From positions 1-52,409 of the forward strand of contig NZ_CAAFUQ010000054.1 in NCBI RefSeq assembly GCF_900766215.1: 52,409 nucleotides of DNA, written 5' to 3'. This DNA is from an uncultured Finegoldia sp. GTDB taxonomy: Bacteria > Bacillota > Clostridia > Tissierellales > Peptoniphilaceae. The position numbers were made by a program, and so were the translations under genes. The number at the start of each line of letters is the position of its first letter. Position 1 is the stretch's first letter. Positions 8,892-17,640 of this stretch are shown in pieces. The notes below the pieces were generated by a model, which saw nothing but the letters and a program-made list of their open reading frames with translations, was not told the origin of the DNA and did not search any database.

Positions 8892-10226
8892 TTAGCGTAA
8901 GTTTTTATAAAAGTTTTCAGTTTCTTTTACAGTTGGGAAATTAAACACAAGGTTCTTATTATCCTTAGTCTTAATCCAAATAGCTCTTGGATTGTCGTTA
9001 TGAATGTACACATCACAGTTTCCTATTCCTTTGATATTAAATTTCCCATAGGAATAGTGTTTAAGTGATGTTCCATTTAATCTAACGCCATCTGTTTTGT
9101 TGATATCTTCGATTAGCTCAACTTTTTCGATTGATTTTTTGTCAATTACAGTAGTGTAAACAGATTCAGTAATTGTAAGAGTGCTTGGCGTGTTATCTAC
9201 AGTATACGTTTTTGGTAAACTCATATTTATCATCAAAAATTCAACTGAAATCAATAATACAGCAGTCAATACATATAGTATTTTGCCTGATAATTTTGCC
9301 CTATTAAATGTCATATTACCATTTCTTACGCTTACATCTTCAACCATGAGTCTGTCGTCTTTCGGATTGTAATAACCCCACGGATCAAAGAAGTCTCCAT
9401 TGTACAAGTCGCTATTAATCGCAGTTAAGTTTTTTGCTATGTTTTGATATTTAAAAAGAGCCAATATTATCGCTAACGTGTACAAAACAATGTATGAAAG
9501 AATCGGGAAAATTCTGTAAACATCTTTTGATGAGTAATAAGCTACAACAAATCCCAAAACGATAAACATAATATATATCGCATACATTGTTTGTTGCACT
9601 TTTATGATGCTTTCTTCATTCAACTTTAAGTTTTCATCAGAATTAGTCGAATAAACTTTGGTGTTTTTCCTTCCCAAAAACCATCCCGTTAATATTGTAC
9701 TCACACTCATTGCGACTAGCAACAAAATGTAGACGAAGAACATCTCGCTGTTTTTGAAAAAAGCTACCAACAATACAATTTGAACTACCAGCGGAATTAT
9801 CCAGGCTTTTAGTTTGATTTTCTTTTTTTCAATATCTCTTGAAGTCTTCAAATCATACGTCAAAATACTACTCTCAGTAGACATATTCTTGTCCTTTTTG
9901 TATTGTCGTATTACTTTCATTGCGTTATATTCAATAATATTTGCACTCACAAGATAAACGACTATTAAATTGTAATACACAAGCATTATCCAATCATAAT
10001 CAAGTAACACAAGAAAAGATAAAACAATGCTCACCGCAAATAAAATATTCAATTTTTTCTTAGTTTTACCCAGCAAATCGACGATGAATTCATCATCTTC
10101 ATAACCTTTTGGAAAATTTGTATACAACATAAAAGTATCGTTTATTTTCAATGTATATATGTTCACTCTTCTCATTATGAATAAAATAAACACCAAACTT
10201 GCAAATAAAACAAATTGCCAAATCAT
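8892..10226 (-). CDS. Multi-pass membrane protein with DUF5808-like and PH-like parts
   Basis: 444 residues with about eight predicted hydrophobic segments (near 1-18, 60-100, 140-190, 215-265 and 315-335). Between the later membrane segments is FFDPWGYYNPKDDRLMVED followed by NMTFNRAKLSGK, which resembles the DUF5808 pattern. The C-terminal soluble part (about 345-444) is beta-rich, resembles a bacterial PH-like domain, and ends VFNFPTVKETENFYKNL. The gene overlaps the upstream GntR gene by 4 bases, so the two are translationally coupled. Similar GntR plus DUF1648/DUF5808 membrane pairs occur in Firmicutes and may respond to the envelope; the function is unknown. Family names are from memory and moderate in certainty. 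Confidence 0.75.
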   Translation of the reverse strand: MIWQFVLFASLVFILFIMRRVNIYTLKINDTFMLYTNFPKGYEDDEFIVDLLGKTKKKLNILFAVSIVLSFLVLLDYDWIMLVYYNLIVVYLVSANIIEYNAMKVIRQYKKDKNMSTESSILTYDLKTSRDIEKKKIKLKAWIIPLVVQIVLLVAFFKNSEMFFVYILLLVAMSVSTILTGWFLGRKNTKVYSTNSDENLKLNEESIIKVQQTMYAIYIMFIVLGFVVAYYSSKDVYRIFPILSYIVLYTLAIILALFKYQNIAKNLTAINSDLYNGDFFDPWGYYNPKDDRLMVEDVSVRNGNMTFNRAKLSGKILYVLTAVLLISVEFLMINMSLPKTYTVDNTPSTLTITESVYTTVIDKKSIEKVELIEDINKTDGVRLNGTSLKHYSYGKFNIKGIGNCDVYIHNDNPRAIWIKTKDNKNLVFNFPTVKETENFYKNLR

Positions 10227-10573
10227 TTTATAATTTCCTCCAATATTCTTTTAATATCCGATTGTGATTTACCACGTATTTTGGCTTCCATTAAAAGAAG
10301 TTTCAGCTCATCTTCAAATGAGTCACGTGTAAAATCTTCCTCCACACAAATCTTTGCCCCAACTCTTCTGTCAATCACGATAATCTTTTCATCTTTCAAA
10401 ATATTGTAAGCCTTGCTAATAGTCATTGGATTTATTCCCAAATCATTTGCAAATTGTCTAACAGAAGGAAGTTCGTCGCCATTTTGCAAATTTCCATTAG
10501 CAATTTCTCTGATAATTTCGTTACGAATTTGAGTGTAAATCGGTACATCACTTGTCGTATTAATATTAATCAT
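10223..10573 (-). CDS. GntR-family transcriptional regulator, YtrA type
   Basis: 116 residues. An N-terminal winged helix-turn-helix (about 8-75) has the typical start PIYTQIRNEIIREIANG, then ELPSVRQFANDLGINPMT and ISKAYNILKDEKII. The C-terminal part is short (about 40 residues) without a metabolite domain, which defines the YtrA subgroup. These usually repress their own operon next to a membrane protein or ABC transporter. The RBS is AAGGAGGA. A dyad in its own promoter is a likely operator. Confidence 0.93.
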   Translation of the reverse strand: MININTTSDVPIYTQIRNEIIREIANGNLQNGDELPSVRQFANDLGINPMTISKAYNILKDEKIIVIDRRVGAKICVEEDFTRDSFEDELKLLLMEAKIRGKSQSDIKRILEEIIK

Positions 10574-10585
10574 TCTATCCTCCTT

Positions 10586-10623
10586 GTATTAGTTATTATA
10601 ATACAGCATAGACAAAAATGCAA
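10586..10623 (-). promoter_or_regulatory. Promoter and candidate operator of the GntR operon
   Basis: On the minus strand TTGCAT (10618-10623) and TATAAT (10595-10600) are 17 bases apart. An inverted repeat GTATTA-N7-TAATAC (10586-10604) covers the -10 box. YtrA-type regulators bind dyads with GT(A)TTA-like arms, so self-repression is a reasonable inference. Confidence 0.65.
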
Positions 10624-10635
10624 TATTTTTTCAAA

Positions 10636-10664
10636 GAAAAAAGAGCGCATCGTAATGCACTCTA
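10636..10664 (-). terminator. Probable terminator of the thi-lipoprotein operon
   Basis: A 9-bp stem with one mismatch (arms at 10642-10650 and 10655-10663), with TTTTTC following on the minus strand. It lies about 220 bases after the lipoprotein stop. The rest of 10665-10881 shows no gene or clear motif. Confidence 0.6.
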
Positions 10665-10881
10665 AATTTTTAATAGTATTTAGTAGTAAACCAATCATAC
10701 TAAGAATATCATACGGAAAAAATTGATTTGATTTCAAATCGATAAATCCGTTAAAAATTGCACTGTTTGAGTGTAAACAAGTTTGCAATTTTAGGATTTT
10801 AAGATTTAGAAATCAACAATTTTTGAAGTCTAGATATTCGTGTATGATGGTTTATCTACACAATAAATTTCTTCTATAAAA

Positions 10882-11292
10882 CTACATTGCACCTATTAAT
10901 TGGTTAAATGTATCCTTGTCGATTTCCCACACTCCTTCGTATGGTTTTTCAATGTAGTATTTTTTGTTTTGATACAAATACAACGTCATTTTTTCGTCTT
11001 TTCCGTAGTAGATCTCCATTTTTCTAAAATCTTTTGTATTCGCAGGTGTATCGTTGTTTGATTTTTTTCTAGTTGGTTTTGCTTTTTCTTTTATCAATTT
11101 AATTGTGTCTACGATATCTTTTTTCGAAGTGATGGATGCCGTTGGTCCTTCCTTGTTTTCTTCGATTTTTGTAACTGTGATTACTTGTGAATCATCTATA
11201 TTTGGAAGTGTGATTGGACTTGCTTTTTTGCAAGATGCCATAACAAACATCAACACCATAACTAACAATACTAATTTAAATTTGTTTTTCAT
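10882..11292 (-). CDS. Small lipoprotein, unknown function
   Basis: 136 residues. A lipoprotein signal peptide ends in the lipobox VMASC, with Cys at residue 20. The mature part starts KKASPITLPNIDDSQVITV and ends EGVWEIDKDTFNQLIGAM. It contains a Lys-rich middle (KAKPTRKKSNNDTPAN) and a beta-rich C-terminal half. It may belong to the DUF5301-like lipoproteins, but that is a memory-based guess. It overlaps the end of the gene upstream (thiE) by 4 bases, so it is co-translated with the thiamine genes. Whether it has anything to do with thiamine is not shown by the sequence. Confidence 0.8.
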   Translation of the reverse strand: MKNKFKLVLLVMVLMFVMASCKKASPITLPNIDDSQVITVTKIEENKEGPTASITSKKDIVDTIKLIKEKAKPTRKKSNNDTPANTKDFRKMEIYYGKDEKMTLYLYQNKKYYIEKPYEGVWEIDKDTFNQLIGAM

Positions 11293-11939
11293 AATTGCCT
11301 CAATTCTAAAATTTGTTTTGATTTTTCTAATAATCTGTGTGCTTTTTCTTGTGGATTGTCGTCATTCATCAACGCTCTTACGACTGCTATCCCACTTGCA
11401 CCACTGTTTTTTAATACATCTATGTTATCCTCATTTAAACCGCCAATAGCGACAGTTTTTATGCTTATGCTATTGTTGATATCTCTTAGAGTTTCAACCG
11501 ATGTTATTTTCGTTTTAACGTGGGTTTTTGTCGGATAAATCGCCCCAACCCCAAGATAATCTGCGCCTTCTTTTTCACATTGTATAGCTCTTTCAACACT
11601 TTTAGCAGTTGCGCCAATAATGTAATTATCTCCCAAAATCCTACGCGCATCTTTTATTTCCATGTCTTCATCTCCAAGATGAACTCCTGCACACTCGCTT
11701 GCCAAGCAAACGTCAATTCTGTCGTCAATTAAAAGCGGCACATCAAACTTGTCACAAATTATCTTCACTTTTTTTGCCAAGTCTATGTATTCTCTTGTAG
11801 AGATATTTTTCTCCCTTAGTTGTACCAATGTTACTCCACCTTTAAGAGAATCTTCAATTTTTGTTAAAAAATCTTCCTCATCTTTAACATTCGTCCTATC
11901 AGTAACCAAGTACAAGCTAATATTCAATTTTTCTCGCAT
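11289..11939 (-). CDS. thiE: Thiamine-phosphate synthase
   Basis: 216 residues, normal length. It condenses HMP pyrophosphate with thiazole phosphate to give thiamine phosphate. Landmarks of the TIM barrel are LYLVTDR near the start, GGVTLVQLREKN, LLIDDRIDVCLASECAGVHL followed by GDED, IGATAKSVERA, YLGVGAIYPTKTH and VAIGGLNEDNI. The start overlaps the end of thiM by 23 bases, and the stop overlaps the lipoprotein gene. It forms a salvage-type set with thiM and thiW. Confidence 0.96.
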   Translation of the reverse strand: MREKLNISLYLVTDRTNVKDEEDFLTKIEDSLKGGVTLVQLREKNISTREYIDLAKKVKIICDKFDVPLLIDDRIDVCLASECAGVHLGDEDMEIKDARRILGDNYIIGATAKSVERAIQCEKEGADYLGVGAIYPTKTHVKTKITSVETLRDINNSISIKTVAIGGLNEDNIDVLKNSGASGIAVVRALMNDDNPQEKAHRLLEKSKQILELRQL

Positions 11940-12723
11940 TTATATTCTCCTTTATTTGCTCCCATTTTATTCTGGATAAATTATCGTACAAACCTATTTT
12001 AAAAGAACTAAGTCCAACACTTTTATCCACCATTTCACAGCTAATATTCATCATGCTAATTGCTAGAACACATGCTTCTATCGATTGGGATACGCTAAGT
12101 GTACACGCTATCAAACTTCCCACAACACAACCTGTCGCAGTAATTTTTGAAAGCCTTTCATCGCCATTATTAAGTAGATAAATCTCATCTGAACACACAA
12201 TATCAGTTTGCCCCGTTGCCACAACGATTGAATGGTACTTTTCATGCAAATTATTACAATAATTAATCACATCGTTTACTTCAAGCTTTCTTGAATCCAC
12301 ACCTTTCGTACTTAAATCTTTAATAAACAGTGATTTTATCTCGCTGTAATTTCCTTTAATGCAAGTTATTGTGTGATTTTTCAAAATATCTAAAGTCAAA
12401 TCCAGTCTTAATTTTGATGCACTAACTCCAACCAAATCCAAAGTAATTGGAATGTTGTTTTCATTTGCAATTCTTACCGATTTTTTGATTGACTCTATCC
12501 TATAATCCGTAATATTTCCTAAATTTACCAATAGGGAATCAGAATTTCTCGTAACATCTTCGACTTCTCGTGGATTATCTGCCATAAATGGACTTTGCCC
12601 TATACTTAGTACAGCGTTTGCCATATCATTGATTGAAATCGCATTAGTAAGGCAATGAATTAGATTATTACTTTTGTACAAATCAGAGTAAATCTCTGAC
12701 ATTTTTTGAATTAAATTATCCAT
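11917..12723 (-). CDS. thiM: Hydroxyethylthiazole kinase
   Basis: 268 residues. It phosphorylates the thiazole alcohol for thiamine salvage. The ribokinase-like features are NAISINDMANAVLSIGQSPF and MADNPREVED near the N-terminus, CIKGNYSEI in the middle and KITATGCVVGSLIAC, which holds the catalytic Cys and the anion hole. It overlaps thiW upstream by 8 bases and thiE downstream by 23 bases, so it sits inside a tight operon. No thiD (HMP-P kinase) gene is seen in the window. Confidence 0.96.
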   Translation of the reverse strand: MDNLIQKMSEIYSDLYKSNNLIHCLTNAISINDMANAVLSIGQSPFMADNPREVEDVTRNSDSLLVNLGNITDYRIESIKKSVRIANENNIPITLDLVGVSASKLRLDLTLDILKNHTITCIKGNYSEIKSLFIKDLSTKGVDSRKLEVNDVINYCNNLHEKYHSIVVATGQTDIVCSDEIYLLNNGDERLSKITATGCVVGSLIACTLSVSQSIEACVLAISMMNISCEMVDKSVGLSSFKIGLYDNLSRIKWEQIKENINARKIEY

Positions 12724-13225
12724 TGATACTGTCCTTTAATTTATCTAGCATTTTATTTTTTTGCATAGCCTTTAAAAATGCAAATGCTACAGTCGCTCCC
12801 ATTAAAGTCGCCAGCACAAATGATGGCGTGTAGAAAAACAAAGTCAAATTGCTTTTTCCGAAGAAAAACTTCATAACAGGAACGCTTACAATCGATCCTA
12901 TTATTCCTGTTCCAATAACTTCTCCAATACAAGCCATAATTAATTTGTTCGTTCTTTTATACAAAACTCCCGACAAAAACGCCCCAAACACAGCTCCAGT
13001 CAATGCTAACGGTGGAATTGCCATTAGTGACATTCTGATTATCCCAATCAACGTCGCACACAAAAGTGCATACCATGGTCCCAAAAATACCGCACACACT
13101 ATATTAACAAAATGTTGTGTTGGACAAAATCCAACAACTCTCAAAATTGGAGATATCACAACTCCTATTGCGACAAATATTGAAAGCATTATCATTTTAA
13201 TTAAAGTAGAATTTTTTCTTTTCAT
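12716..13225 (-). CDS. thiW: ThiW-type thiazole transporter (ECF S-component-like)
   Basis: About 169 residues and five or six membrane segments. The frame opens at 13264, but the ATG at 13225 (MKRKNSTLIKMIML) has AAGGATGG 8 bases before it, while the upstream start has no RBS; 13225 is therefore preferred. The conserved motif VVGFCPTQHFVNIVCAVFLG near residue 30 and GIIRMSLMAIPPLALTGAVF are typical of ThiW, which is linked in genomes to thiM and thiE and is thought to import the thiazole moiety. It is the first gene of the operon. I looked for a TPP riboswitch upstream; only about 70 bases separate it from uvrC and none is visible. Confidence 0.92.
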   Translation of the reverse strand: MKRKNSTLIKMIMLSIFVAIGVVISPILRVVGFCPTQHFVNIVCAVFLGPWYALLCATLIGIIRMSLMAIPPLALTGAVFGAFLSGVLYKRTNKLIMACIGEVIGTGIIGSIVSVPVMKFFFGKSNLTLFFYTPSFVLATLMGATVAFAFLKAMQKNKMLDKLKDSING

Positions 13226-13279
13226 AAAACATCCATCCTTCACTACCTTATATATTACCATCAATCAATATTTCTTTAC

Positions 13280-13320
13280 AATAAAAAATATAGCAAATTA
13301 TTGCTTAAAATAATTTACTA
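13280..13320 (-). terminator. Probable terminator overlapping the uvrC stop codon
   Basis: A 12-bp stem with one mismatch (arms 13291-13302 and 13309-13320), followed on the minus strand by TATTTTTTATT. The stem includes the last codons of uvrC. It suggests the thi operon starts from its own promoter. Confidence 0.6.
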
Positions 13321-15124
13321 TATTTTCTGCTGCTTTTTCATTCATTCCATCAACTTCGCAAAGCTCTTCTACACTGGCTTTTTTTATTCTGTCAAGAGTT
13401 TTAAAATGTTTCATCAAAGCTTTTTTCCTTTTTTCTCCGATTAAAGCTATATTGTCCAATTCAGATTTCTTGAAGTTTTTTTCGTGAAGTTTTCTGTGAT
13501 AATTGATTGCAAATCTATGTGTTTCTTCTTGAATCGCAAACAATAATCTATACAAAGGAGTGTTCACTTTCAATCTGATTTCGTCGTTTTCGTAAATTAT
13601 TCCACGCGTCCTATGCTTATCATCTTTTACAAGTCCTAGAACTGGAATATCCAAGTTGAATTCGTTCAACACTTCTTTTGCGATGTTGACTTGACCTTTG
13701 CCACCATCCATCAAAATAATAGAAGGCATTTCGTCAAAGCTGTTGTCTTTTTTATCAGAATCCAAAAGTCTTCTGAATCTTCTCGTCAATACTTCCCTGT
13801 GCGATGCATAATCATCGGCACCTTCTACAGTTTTTATTTTAAATTTACGATAATCTTTGGAAGATTTAGCCCCGTTTTTGAACACAATCATACTTCCCAC
13901 AGAATCCACGCCACTTGTGTTAGAAATATCGTAGCATTCAATTCTATCAATTGGTTTAACCCCTGTAATGTCTTGCAAATCAAGTATTGCATTCTCACGA
14001 TTACGTTCTCTTTTCAAATGTCTGGAAATGTATTTGTCCAGTCCTTCTTTTGCGTTTACTCTGACCATTTCCAAGAGGTCAGTCTTGTTACCACGTTTAG
14101 GAATTTTGATTTCGACCTTGGAACCTTTTTTCTCCGTAAGCATTTCTTCGATAAGTTCTCTGTCTTCAATTTCAATATCGGTAAGGATTTGTTTCGGAAC
14201 GTAAGTCAAATCAATGTAGAATTGTTTGAAAAATTCTCCTACAATGTGTTCGTTTGATTCTTCGTATTTATTGTCGATAATGAAATGTTGTCTTTCAATA
14301 ATTTTACCATTTCTCATGAAAAATACTTGAACGCATACTGTCTCCGCTTCTCTAGCCATGGATATCATATCCAAGTCCAATCCTTTTGTGTTGGTGATGT
14401 TTTGTTTTTCCAAAATCACTTGAATATTTGCGATAGAATCTCTGAGTTTCGCTGCCAATTCAAAGTTCAAATTCTTGGATGCAGCCATCATTTTATCGGT
14501 CAATTTCTTAGTCAAGTCATCTTCACGACCATTCAAGAAATTTTCCACTTCTAACAATTCTTTGTTGTAATCTTCTTCGTTAACATCATAAACGCACATT
14601 CCGTCACAACGATTGATATAATAATTCAAACAAGGTCTCTTAAGCTTTTGACCCTTATCAAAATTCAAATTACACGTTCTGATTTTGTACGTTTCATGAA
14701 TTAAATCTATAATATCATTAACTGCATAAGCATTAGGAAAAGGCCCAAAATACTTTGCCTTATCCTTCAAAACACGTCTAGTTTTCAAGACTCTTGGAAA
14801 CTGTTCGTTCGTGATTTTGATGTATGGATATTGCTTATCGTCTCTTAAAACGATGTTGTATTTCGGGCTGTTTTTCTTGATTAAGTTTGATTCCAGAACC
14901 AAAGCTTCACATTCATTATTCACGATAATATATTCAAAATATTCTACGTGACTTACCATTGCAGCGACCTTTGCGAGTTTTTTTGATGAATCGAAATATT
15001 GACCCACACGTCTTCTCAAATCAATCGCCTTGCCAACGTAGATTATCTCGTCGTTTTTATCGTGCATAATGTACACGCCTGGTTTGTGAGGTACTTTTTG
15101 CAGTTCTTTTTTTATATCAAACAT
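13298..15124 (-). CDS. uvrC: Excinuclease ABC subunit C
   Basis: 608 residues, standard length. It makes both incisions in nucleotide excision repair with UvrA and UvrB. Domains in order: GIY-YIG nuclease (about 13-92, with PGVYIMHDKNDEIIYVGKA), a Cys-containing segment (about 148-175), the UVR motif that binds UvrB (about 203-238), an RNase H-like endonuclease domain (about 250-530, with RIECYDISNTSG and ILMDGGKGQ), and a C-terminal helix-hairpin-helix (about 555-608). It follows the aminopeptidase gene by 2 bases and is probably co-transcribed with it. Confidence 0.98.
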   Translation of the reverse strand: MFDIKKELQKVPHKPGVYIMHDKNDEIIYVGKAIDLRRRVGQYFDSSKKLAKVAAMVSHVEYFEYIIVNNECEALVLESNLIKKNSPKYNIVLRDDKQYPYIKITNEQFPRVLKTRRVLKDKAKYFGPFPNAYAVNDIIDLIHETYKIRTCNLNFDKGQKLKRPCLNYYINRCDGMCVYDVNEEDYNKELLEVENFLNGREDDLTKKLTDKMMAASKNLNFELAAKLRDSIANIQVILEKQNITNTKGLDLDMISMAREAETVCVQVFFMRNGKIIERQHFIIDNKYEESNEHIVGEFFKQFYIDLTYVPKQILTDIEIEDRELIEEMLTEKKGSKVEIKIPKRGNKTDLLEMVRVNAKEGLDKYISRHLKRERNRENAILDLQDITGVKPIDRIECYDISNTSGVDSVGSMIVFKNGAKSSKDYRKFKIKTVEGADDYASHREVLTRRFRRLLDSDKKDNSFDEMPSIILMDGGKGQVNIAKEVLNEFNLDIPVLGLVKDDKHRTRGIIYENDEIRLKVNTPLYRLLFAIQEETHRFAINYHRKLHEKNFKKSELDNIALIGEKRKKALMKHFKTLDRIKKASVEELCEVDGMNEKAAENIVNYFKQ

Positions 15125-15126
15125 TT

Positions 15127-16896
15127 CTATATTGCTTTTGTTTGTTGTTCAAGATATTCTAAGTCAGATCCTTCCAAGTATGGTGATAATTTTTGGTAGC
15201 ATTCTTTATTGTAATTGTTCAACCATTCTAATTCGAAAGGAAGTAATTTTTCTTTGATAACTGGTCTTGTGTCAATTGGACAAATAGACAATGATTCAAA
15301 TCCCAAGAATTCTCCAAATTCAGATTCTCCAACTTTGATGCAGTGCATAATATTTTCGATTCTGATTCCGTGTGAACCTTCGATGTAAATTCCTGGTTCA
15401 TCGCTTGTAACCATTCCTTCGTCCATGTCGATATCGTTATTTACTGATGCTATTCTTTGTGGTCCTTCGTGAACACCAAGGTAGAATCCCACACCGTGAC
15501 CTGTGCCGTGTCTGAAATCCAACATTTCTTGCCAAATAGGTCTTCTTGCAATTGGATCTAAGCTCGATGATTTTGTTCCTTTAGGGAAGATTGTAGTCAT
15601 CAAATTGATGTGAGATTTTAATGTTAAAGTATAGTGTAGTTTTTCATCATCAGTCAATTCACCAAGAGCAACCGTACGAGTAATATCAGTAGTTCCATCC
15701 AAATATTGCGCACCACTATCAACCAAATACAATCCCTTCGGTTGTAAAGTGACTGGATGATCAACTGATGGTTCGTAATGAGGAAGTGCCGCATTTTCTC
15801 CGTATGCAGATATAGTACCGAAACTTAAATCCATGAACAAATCGCCTTGTTCTCTGAAATATCTCAACTTATCTGCTGCACTCATTTCAGTAACATTTCC
15901 AGTTGGAGTACCTGTTTCTACCCAATTGAAAAACTTAACCAACGCAACGCCGTCTTTGATGTAAGCATTCTTTTGATTTTTAATTTCTGTTTCATTCTTG
16001 TGAGCTTTCATCAAAGTTGTAGGTTGAATTCCTTTTGAAATTCTAATATTTGAATTAATTGAATTGTAAATTCTTACATTTGTCTTAGAAGGATCCAAGA
16101 ATAAAACGCTTTTTCCTGGAAGTTCACTCAAATCTTCGAAGACTTTTTCGTAAGCTTTTACAGTAACACCTTGTTCTTTTAATAATTCAATCAAATCATC
16201 GTCGATTTTTTCATCATCAATGTACAAATTAGCAAAATCTTTTCCAACCAATGCATAACTTATGATAACAGGATTGTACAAAACATCGTTACCTCTAATA
16301 TTGTAAAGGTAGCAAATATCATCCAAAGAGCCTATAAAATTGTAATCACAATCGTTAGAATCCATAAAATATCTTAGCTCTTTTAATTTTGTCTTAGTAT
16401 CCTTGCCACAATATTTTACATCAAATGCATAAGCCTTTGAATTTGGTTTTTCTGGACGATCTTCCCAGATATCACCAACAAAATCCACATCAGTGATTAT
16501 CATTCTATCGCCAAGATTTTCCATCCATTGATAATAATCATTGTAGTCTAAAGTAAGACCATCAACTCCTATTTTCCCACATTCGCCGACATTTTCATTC
16601 AAATATTCAATTAAAGTTGGAACCCCAGGTTCACCCATCTTCATCAATTCTACAGTAGACCCTTCAAGTTCCTTAGCAGCTTGAATAAAATATCTTCCAT
16701 CAGTAAACAAAGCCGCTTTTTTCTTCAAAATTACAGCAGTTCCTGCACTACCACTAAATCCAGTAATATATTTTCTAGTCTTATAATAATCTGCTAAATA
16801 TTCAGATGTATGAGGATCGCTCGATAACACAACATAAGCATCGATGTTTCTTTCGCTCATTTTTTTTCTTAGCTTTTCTAATCTTTCTGTAATCAT
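15127..16896 (-). CDS. pepP: M24-family Xaa-Pro aminopeptidase (long form)
   Basis: 589 residues. It removes N-terminal residues ahead of proline, in the cytoplasm. This is the long eukaryote-like APP form: two creatinase-like N-terminal domains (about 5-300), the pita-bread catalytic domain (about 310-525) and a C-terminal extension (about 530-589, with PFELEWLNNYNKECY). Metal ligands are visible: two Asp in LVDSGAQYLDGTTDITRTVA, His in HGTGHGVG, Glu in DEPGIYIEG and Glu in HGIRIENI. The RBS GAGGAGG is strong. An extended -10 box (TGATATAAT on the minus strand, -10 hexamer at 16922-16927) is a likely promoter. Confidence 0.95.
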   Translation of the reverse strand: MITERLEKLRKKMSERNIDAYVVLSSDPHTSEYLADYYKTRKYITGFSGSAGTAVILKKKAALFTDGRYFIQAAKELEGSTVELMKMGEPGVPTLIEYLNENVGECGKIGVDGLTLDYNDYYQWMENLGDRMIITDVDFVGDIWEDRPEKPNSKAYAFDVKYCGKDTKTKLKELRYFMDSNDCDYNFIGSLDDICYLYNIRGNDVLYNPVIISYALVGKDFANLYIDDEKIDDDLIELLKEQGVTVKAYEKVFEDLSELPGKSVLFLDPSKTNVRIYNSINSNIRISKGIQPTTLMKAHKNETEIKNQKNAYIKDGVALVKFFNWVETGTPTGNVTEMSAADKLRYFREQGDLFMDLSFGTISAYGENAALPHYEPSVDHPVTLQPKGLYLVDSGAQYLDGTTDITRTVALGELTDDEKLHYTLTLKSHINLMTTIFPKGTKSSSLDPIARRPIWQEMLDFRHGTGHGVGFYLGVHEGPQRIASVNNDIDMDEGMVTSDEPGIYIEGSHGIRIENIMHCIKVGESEFGEFLGFESLSICPIDTRPVIKEKLLPFELEWLNNYNKECYQKLSPYLEGSDLEYLEQQTKAI

Positions 16897-17205
16897 AAAT
16901 TACCTCCTCGTAGTTACATTAATTATATCACAATTAGTTTTTCAATACTTTAAAAATCATCAAACCACTGTAGACATTGCAAAATACATGATCACTCATT
17001 TCTTTTTTAGTTTTAAAATAAAAAAACTAATACAATTTGTGTAATTATCTGTATAAATACTAACTAAGTATAGAAATAATAATGTAAATTCTTGATGAAA
17101 TATAAAATAAAAAATACTTGACACTTTGTAGTACTTAGCGTGTGATATAATCATATAGAATAGGGAATTTAACAGTAAAATATAAGTCAAACAAAGGAGA
17201 AAATC
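16897..17205. promoter_or_regulatory. Divergent promoter region between pepP and the small-ORF island
   Basis: 309 bases without a gene. The minus-strand extended -10 for pepP is at 16922-16927. For the plus strand, TATAAT at 17146-17151 is preceded by TG at the extended -10 position (TGATATAAT). A TTGACA at 17118-17123 is 22 bases upstream, too far for a normal -35, so the promoter probably works through the extended -10. The middle (about 16940-17110) is AT-rich with nothing recognisable. Confidence 0.55.
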
Positions 17206-17322
17206 ATGAGTAGAATGACAAACGAACAATTTAACGCAGTATTAAAATTAATAATACAAATTTTAAAAGATGATAACGTATCTGAAAACACAATAAAAAA
17301 GATTGAAAGTTTATTAAAATAA
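17206..17322 (+). CDS. Small protein, 38 residues, phage/mobile-element style
   Basis: ATG at 17206 with AAAGGAGA 6 bases upstream. The peptide starts MSRMTNEQFNAVLKLIIQIL and ends KIESLLK, and is predicted to be a single amphipathic helix. The pattern (M)TNEQFN.VLK..IQIL recalls tiny conserved proteins near mobile elements and phage-like loci of Firmicutes, though no function is known to me. It has its own promoter and is followed by two hairpins, so it forms a separate transcript. Confidence 0.7.
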   Translation: MSRMTNEQFNAVLKLIIQILKDDNVSENTIKKIESLLK

Positions 17323-17346
17323 AATTTCAATCTTTAGTAAATCCAA

Positions 17347-17408
17347 GTTACAAGGGTACGACTTGTAACAGCTTTTAAAGGCGGGAGACTGCTCCTCCCT
17401 CCTTTTTT
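17347..17408 (+). terminator. Two consecutive hairpins ending in a terminator
   Basis: Hairpin 1 is a perfect 8-bp stem GTTACAAG / CTTGTAAC (17347-17369). Hairpin 2 is GC-rich, GGCGGGAG / CTCCCTCC with one mismatch (17380-17402), and is followed by six T. Hairpin 2 is the terminator; hairpin 1 may be a 3'UTR structure or part of a small RNA. Confidence 0.75.
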
Positions 17409-17441
17409 ATAAATTATATTATAAAGGTAGTTAAATAGCAA

Positions 17442-17639
17442 GTGGATAAAAAAGAATACAAAACAACTGAGGCAAAGCGAAGAGCTAACGCAAAGTGGGA
17501 CAAGGCTAACAAAGTCAAAAAGAGTTATTATAGCAAAAAATCGGCTTGTAAAAACTTTATACTAAAAGATGGTAAAATCGAGGATATCCAACAAGTTAAA
17601 AGCTGGTTAGATGAAAGATTAAAAAACGATAAAAAGTAA
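17442..17639 (+). CDS. Small basic protein, 65 residues, GTG start
   Basis: The frame begins with GTG at 17442 after AAAGGTAG. The N-terminal part is strongly basic (KTTEAKRRANAKWDKANKVK), then KKSYYSKKSACKNFIL and a C-terminal helix QVKSWLDERLKNDKK. This layout is shared by short conserved proteins that often sit in integrative elements and phage-like loci of Firmicutes. A nucleic-acid-binding role is plausible from charge but not shown. A strong terminator follows immediately. Confidence 0.75.
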   Translation: MDKKEYKTTEAKRRANAKWDKANKVKKSYYSKKSACKNFILKDGKIEDIQQVKSWLDERLKNDKK

Positions 17640-17640
17640 A

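Noticed and set aside
10570..10788. 72-codon minus-strand ORF upstream of the GntR gene
   Set aside because: It runs through the GntR promoter, operator and a terminator hairpin, and has no RBS.
12849..13313. 154-codon plus-strand ORF opposite thiW
   Set aside because: Mirror of a membrane protein gene, with Pro/Thr/Asn-rich low-complexity translation.
13226..13330. TPP riboswitch before thiW
   Set aside because: Only about 70 bases separate uvrC from thiW and no CTGAGA/THI-box sequence is visible on the minus strand.
13691..14257. 188-codon plus-strand ORF opposite uvrC
   Set aside because: Antisense to a fully recognisable UvrC with intact domains; no RBS or family pattern.
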